Shown: piece by piece, positions 59,900-64,000 of the stretch | Position numbering within the stretch: position 1 is the stretch's first letter | Layout: each line of letters opens with the position of its first letter | NCBI GenBank assembly: GCA_006384855.1 | Contig: VCJN01000716.1 | Coordinates: 37,802 to 101,801 of the forward strand | Direction of reading: 5' to 3' | Length of the DNA stretch: 64,000 bases | Origin: Tetraselmis striata | Taxonomy: Eukaryota > Chlorophyta > Chlorodendrophyceae > Chlorodendrales > Chlorodendraceae | Made by a program: the position numbers and the translations under genes | Notes under the pieces: model-generated | Told to the model about the DNA's origin: nothing | Databases searched by the model: none | Seen by the model: only the letters and a program-made list of their open reading frames with translations

Positions 59900-61740
59900 C
59901 GTGGGTGATCCTCGGACGTGCTGTGCAGCTTCAGCAACGGGATGGCAGACGAATCTGCGCCGTCTGATGAGGCAGCGAGCGCGCTCTCGAGCGGCCACCA
60001 AGCTCAAGACCCCGAGGAAATCTCTTGCGAGCAAGGCCTCCTGGTGGGCCCGGGTGATGCACCGAGTGCCCCGCGACGTGACGGCACCCCGATCCGCAGC
60101 CAAGCATGCGATACCACGCACTGTGCGGCGCACCCCCTTGCTCACCTCACCCACTGTGCCGAAGACCATGCCCGTGTAATCCGATCGACATATCCAGGAT
60201 GTCTCGAAAAGGACCCTTCTGTCCGGGCTCCGTGTTGTGCCACGCCGCATCCCGCGCAGCCAACCCCCGTTGTATGTCGCCCAACATGGAGCGCTCAAAT
60301 CGATCCACAGCCGTGGCCCGGGGCACTGCAGTGTACTTGACCCCGTACCGCATAGTCTTGAACTCCGGCAGCGTGGACTTCAAGCTCCAGGGATCATAAC
60401 TCCCGGTCACGACGTTGAACGCCGGAAGGGAGAGCTCTGCGTCCGGCACTAAGTCCTTGAGTTCATCCCTGGGCACGGTGTTGCCGAGAGGCACTGCCTG
60501 CTGGAACAAGTCATCCATCTCCCGCCGCACCGCGATACCTAGGTCGTGAACACAGTGATCGCGGAAGGCATCTGCGATAGCGTCGTGCTGTACACGCCAG
60601 TGAGCGTCTCCAGGCGCCGGGAGGTTCATGAGCGCGTCGCCGTATAGGTCAACAATGACGGGGTTGTGCTCCGTCGAGGGCAGAATGATCTGGCTCCCAA
60701 CCACCGGGGCCAAGCACGGGCTAGGCAGGAGGAAGTACACGGCAGCGACCTCTCGCAGCTCATGCGGAGTCATGACTGTCCGCGCGGTGAGGATGTATGG
60801 CCACTGTCCACATGCCTGACGCCGCGTCGAGCTGGTTGAACAAGATCCGTTCCCTACATGTGGCAGGGAGAGCGCACACCTCATTTCGAAGCCGAGAGTT
60901 GTTGGCCTAGTCTAGAAACGCCGTCAGCTCCTTTTGCGAGCCCGACGCAGCCTCCACTTCCCGCTCCATCTGGCGCGCATCTGCGTCGCCAAGATGGCCA
61001 GCAGTAGCCGCTTGGAGGCGGCCCCACGCCTCGCGCATCTCTGCGGCGTAGCTGTCCGACCCATGAGCATCGTTGAGGAAGTGGTCATACTGGCGGGCGG
61101 ACGAAGTTGCGTTGAAGCTGCCTCGGCCAAGTACGGACCCGAGCTGTGGGTCGAAGAAACCAGGGGTGGGGGTGTTGGTGCCGGAGTTCCTAGTCAAGAA
61201 CTTTGGGAGGATGGCATTCATGCAGCCGATGAAGGCGGCATCACGAACGGTAGCCATGCGGCGGATGCCAGCTCCCTTCAACCGAGTGGGGAGGTGAAGC
61301 CTGCTGCGCGCCCTGGCCACTGCATCCTCGCTCAAGGTAGCCACCTCCGCTGCCATGGGGTCGGGGTCGTGCAAAAGCTCCGCGAAGAAATCGGTGACCA
61401 CCGGATTGGTTGCAGTGCCGTACGTGGAGGGATCAAAAGAGACCCCTAGCACCCGTTCGACCGCCGCGAGGATGGTGGCGTCCACCGCCTCCGCAAAGTG
61501 AAGCGGTACCGGTACTAGTACCCGTACCGGTAGTAGCAGCGGGAGTACCGCCGCAGCAGTAGTAGGAGCAGCGTGCTGGCGCCGCCGTACGTGCGCGGTC
61601 ACACAAATTCCCCGCGGGTATTGGTAGTCGTTATTTTTTCGCCCCCGGGACATGGCTTGCAATAGTGAAACTCTTGCAACGTCTATACAACGGCCGTTTA
61701 TTAGGCAGAGATCCGGGAGAGAAGGGCAATACTCGAGCAT
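59900..61740 (-). pseudogene. Retroelement polyprotein C-terminal region, interrupted
   Basis: The frame from 61740 to 60907 carries RLHLPTRLKGAGIRRMATVR and DAAFIGCMNAILPKFL. This is the 'LPxRxGGxGxR...A..iG' block that follows the RT domain in many protist retroelements. A TAG at 60909-60907 interrupts it; the same frame continues for about 45 codons (FNQLDAASGMW), then coding sense moves to the frame 60884-60147 (HWRVQHDAIADAFRDHCVH, the usual 'R.RHD.....l' helix, and VRREMDDLF). It moves again to the frame ending near 59880 (YTGMVFGTVGEVSKGVRR). At least one stop and two frameshifts mark it as dead. The assignment rests on motif memory, not a search. Confidence 0.6.
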
Positions 61741-62277
61741 TTTTGGTTTAATCCACGATCTCGTAAAGTGTCACTATTAAAATGATACAATTTAACGGGC
61801 GATGTGATTTAGTAGCGGAACTCAAGTACGTCGCCTAGTACTACGTCGCAGGACAGCCGACAGGCAACGGGGGAGCCGCAGTGTGCCCCGACTTGCTAGA
61901 GCTAGCCCAAAGCTTCCGTGTCGGAGCATAATCCGCGAGTGACGAGGACGACTACCTCGCGGTACCAGAATTACTGCAACGAGCTGAGTGGTTACGAGGA
62001 CGTTCGACAAGTCAGTCAAGTGCCTGCGATTTCCCTTTGCGTAGCGACCTGACAAACGAGTACCTCAAACAGGATGACCGGCGTCTGCCGGCCCATGAGG
62101 AGTACATTGGATGACGTGGTTTTGGGCCCACATGGCTGTTCTTTTCGTGGCTCTCAACGACCTGCTACCTTAAGTCCCTGCTGCTAATCAAGACTTCACC
62201 CCCTACCTCGCGCGCGCCCGGAATCATGCCGAGGACATGGACAGCGCGTTTCCTTTTCGTCCGGCTTTCTTGCGGAA
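61741..62277. other. Region without recognised gene
   Basis: Upstream of the 59.8-61.7 kb element. No motif-bearing frame and no RT palm motifs are seen. Confidence 0.5.
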
Positions 62278-62482
62278 GATGACAAGATTAAGCGCGTACA
62301 CGGGGACCAAGGCCTACTGGACATTTTGCGGGCCCAACATTTTCAGCTTGCGGCTGAGCATAATAGCTCTGCGATTTTCGAGGACCTGATGAAGGACTAC
62401 GAGCGTCATGTTTTCGACGCAACGGTCGCCAGAAGCGCGAAGGCAACCACCACCGCGTGGGTGGCAGCGGCGCTCGCATGAC
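62278..62482 (+). pseudogene. Short frame, possibly part of the right-hand recombinase element
   Basis: An open stretch reading LDILRAQHFQLAAEHNSSAI and FEDLMKDYERHVFDATVARS before a stop near 62482. It looks like real helical protein and lies upstream of, and on the same strand as, the tyrosine recombinase. I cannot name it; a linker or gag fragment of the same element is a guess. Confidence 0.3.
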
Positions 62483-63036
62483 GTGGGCGTGGACATATGT
62501 GGCGGCGGCCAAGGGCGTGGTCGCGAAGGTGAGCACAAGTGGGCGCCTTTCGCCGGAGCTGCTACCGCTTTGCGAGGTCACCTTTCGGTGACCGCCGCAC
62601 GGCGCTCCTTGACAGCCCTACGGCGGGATGAGCGTCCCGTGTCCGGTCCGGACCCCCCTACCCTACAAACTTCATTTATACCTTTTGCGGTGCGGCTCTT
62701 CTTACAGCCACAGCCGAGTGCGGCTCAACCATCGGCACGCATGCACATTGCGGCTCAACGATCCTCCTCCCGTACCATTTCATCACCTCGTCCGTCGGTT
62801 ACACGGCGTGTTACAACTGCTTCGCAACTACCATCTTACGCGCGTGTATGGTACGCGTGCGTGTGACAGACGCTACGAGCGCGATGGCGCGCGGGGCGAC
62901 CCTCTTACCTGAACCTTGCCCGCAAACCCAAACCGGTGCCCGCAATAACTCGTCCACCAATTACCCGGCATACTTGCGTAGTTGCCCGTTGTCGCCCGAT
63001 GGGCTACTTCACTCCGGACCCGTATACATGAGGCAT

Positions 63037-64000
63037 TCGGCTCGGACGAGTTGGGACAACGAGCGCTCGATATACTTTCGAGCTCCCTCACCGCCCAAGC
63101 GCTCAAGAGCTATGGCAGCAAGCTGCGAGTCTCGGTTCGCGGAGTTTTGCCACGACTCCGAAACCATCAGCCCGCTGGAAGCGATTACTGCTACTGTCGT
63201 CCTGTACGTCGCTTGGATTGGTGAGCGGGGGCACATTGATGAGGCTAAGTCGTTACAACCCTACCTGTCAGCCATCGAGACGTTCTTCGAGTTGCACAGC
63301 ATCGACCCCATCGCTACTAAGGATAGCCTGCACCTCACGGCCGCTCGTCGCGGCATATGTTGCAACGCAACGCCGAATGGAGGCTGCCCCTTTGCGAGTC
63401 CCGTTGCTTGCCGATGTTGCTTCCGCCTTCGTACAGCGGGCCGAGTGAATTATGTCTGCTCTCCCCCCGAGTACAAGTACGACTTCCACGCCCTCATCAT
63501 GGCCTCGGCTGTCAACTTCATATTCTTTGCCATGGGCTTACATGCGTATCCTGCCGAGTGCAGGACGTGCATGTCGACTCCTACAACATCATCCTGCGGG
63601 TGTACCGAGAGAAGGGGCGTGCCGGACGGCGCGGCCCCGACGACCTACGAGTGTTGCTCCTTCCTTTGTCGGAGCACCCCCGTGTCGCCCGTCGCCTCCG
63701 GCGTCACTTCATCGAGAGCGTCCAATTTTTCCCTGGTTCCTGTTGCCTTGGCAGAGACAAACTTTTGGGCGGTCACCCCGAGCGAGCAGTCGAGCTTTTG
63801 GACTACCGCTACCATGTCGGACTAGCTCTCTACGGCCGTTCTTATCGTCGATGCTGCCCGCGCCGGCACTTATTCCCGGAGTTCTTACAATCTTCGTAAG
63901 GAGCGGGGAGCGGGCTCTGATGCTATCGCCATCGGAGTTCCGCTGTCCCACGTCCGCCATCAAGGCGGCTGGGCCACTAACTCCGACGTCATTTTTGGAC
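63037..64000 (+). pseudogene. Tyrosine recombinase of a second DIRS/PAT-like element (frameshifted, runs off the edge)
   Basis: The SAM-like domain is split over two frames: DELGQRALDILSSSLTAQAL, then RFAEFCHDSETISPLEAITA and AKSLQPYLSAIETFFELHSI. The latter aligns with the first recombinase (SLQPYLSAVNNFF). The next parts are in further frames: MEAAPLRVPLLADVASAFVQ, HALIMASAVNFIFFAMGL and VQDVHVDSYNIILRVYREKG (core of the catalytic domain). The last 110 bases read SYNLRKERGAGSDAIAIGVP and LSHVRHQGGWATNSDVIFG, matching the box II region up to just before the expected catalytic Tyr, which falls outside the window. Several frameshifts make it non-functional as it stands, unless some are sequencing errors. 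Confidence 0.75.

Larger units (their letters stand above)
59757..61740 (-). mobile_element. 5'-truncated, decayed retroelement
   Basis: Composed of the C-terminal part of a retroelement polyprotein (see the pseudogene entry) plus a 3' hairpin repeat shared with 9.2 kb. No RT palm motifs were found upstream of 61740 on the minus strand, so the element seems 5'-truncated, as is usual for non-LTR elements. Limits are approximate. Confidence 0.55.

Noticed and set aside
1-64000. CRISPR arrays, bacterial operons, riboswitches, rRNA genes
   Set aside because: Spliced nuclear-type genes throughout; the tandem repeats seen are microsatellites or transposon repeats, with no spacer-repeat periodicity.

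Overview
This window looks like nuclear DNA of a green alga (Chlorophyta). Exons are GC-rich and short, split by many introns that usually begin GTGCG or GTGAG and end CAG. Plastid-type transit peptides precede bacterial-type proteins, TTTAGGG/CCCTAAA telomere-like motifs are scattered, and there are DIRS-type retroelements of the kind known from Volvox and Chlamydomonas. No species can be named from sequence alone. All gene models were built by hand from splice sites, reading phase and family motifs, without alignment tools.

Layout. 0.8-6.1 kb, minus: organellar GatB, 10 exons, with its C-terminus off the left edge or lost. 7.1-12.0 kb, plus: an organellar-looking UPF0301/AlgH (DUF179) protein in 9 exons, divergent from gatB. 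12.4-12.9 kb: two inverted copies of a tRNA-like, SINE-like unit. 15.3-22.3 kb: minus-strand coding sequence of unknown function, partly a multi-exon gene. 23.7-37.4 kb, minus: a complete LRR receptor-like kinase, here RLK-A (24 exons, about 1160 residues). 37.9-44.3 kb, plus: a decayed DIRS/PAT-like retrotransposon with a duplicated gag region. 44.9-51.1 kb, plus: a paralogous LRR receptor-like kinase, RLK-B (15 exons, about 857 residues). 52.1-52.7 kb: a fossil reverse transcriptase/RNase H fragment. 52.7-59.7 kb: no convincing gene. 59.8-61.7 kb, minus: a decayed retroelement polyprotein end whose 3' hairpin repeat recurs inside an intron of the AlgH gene. 62.3-64.0 kb, plus: a frameshifted tyrosine recombinase running off the right edge.

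How the parts relate. gatB and the AlgH-like gene form a divergent pair of probable organellar housekeeping genes. RLK-A and RLK-B are head-to-head duplicates, each with signal peptide, LRRs, an unrecognised 180-220-residue ectodomain, one membrane span and a TKL-type kinase. They share exon sizes, phases and splice junctions but differ in LRR number by whole exons or 72-nt units, and the DIRS-like element sits between their start codons.

The most striking feature is at intron level. Long poly(C) runs (on the sense strand) lie directly behind 5' splice sites, or in the pyrimidine tract, of many introns in all the confident genes. Their strand follows gene direction, so they appear as poly(G) in minus-strand genes. 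I know of no description of this arrangement.
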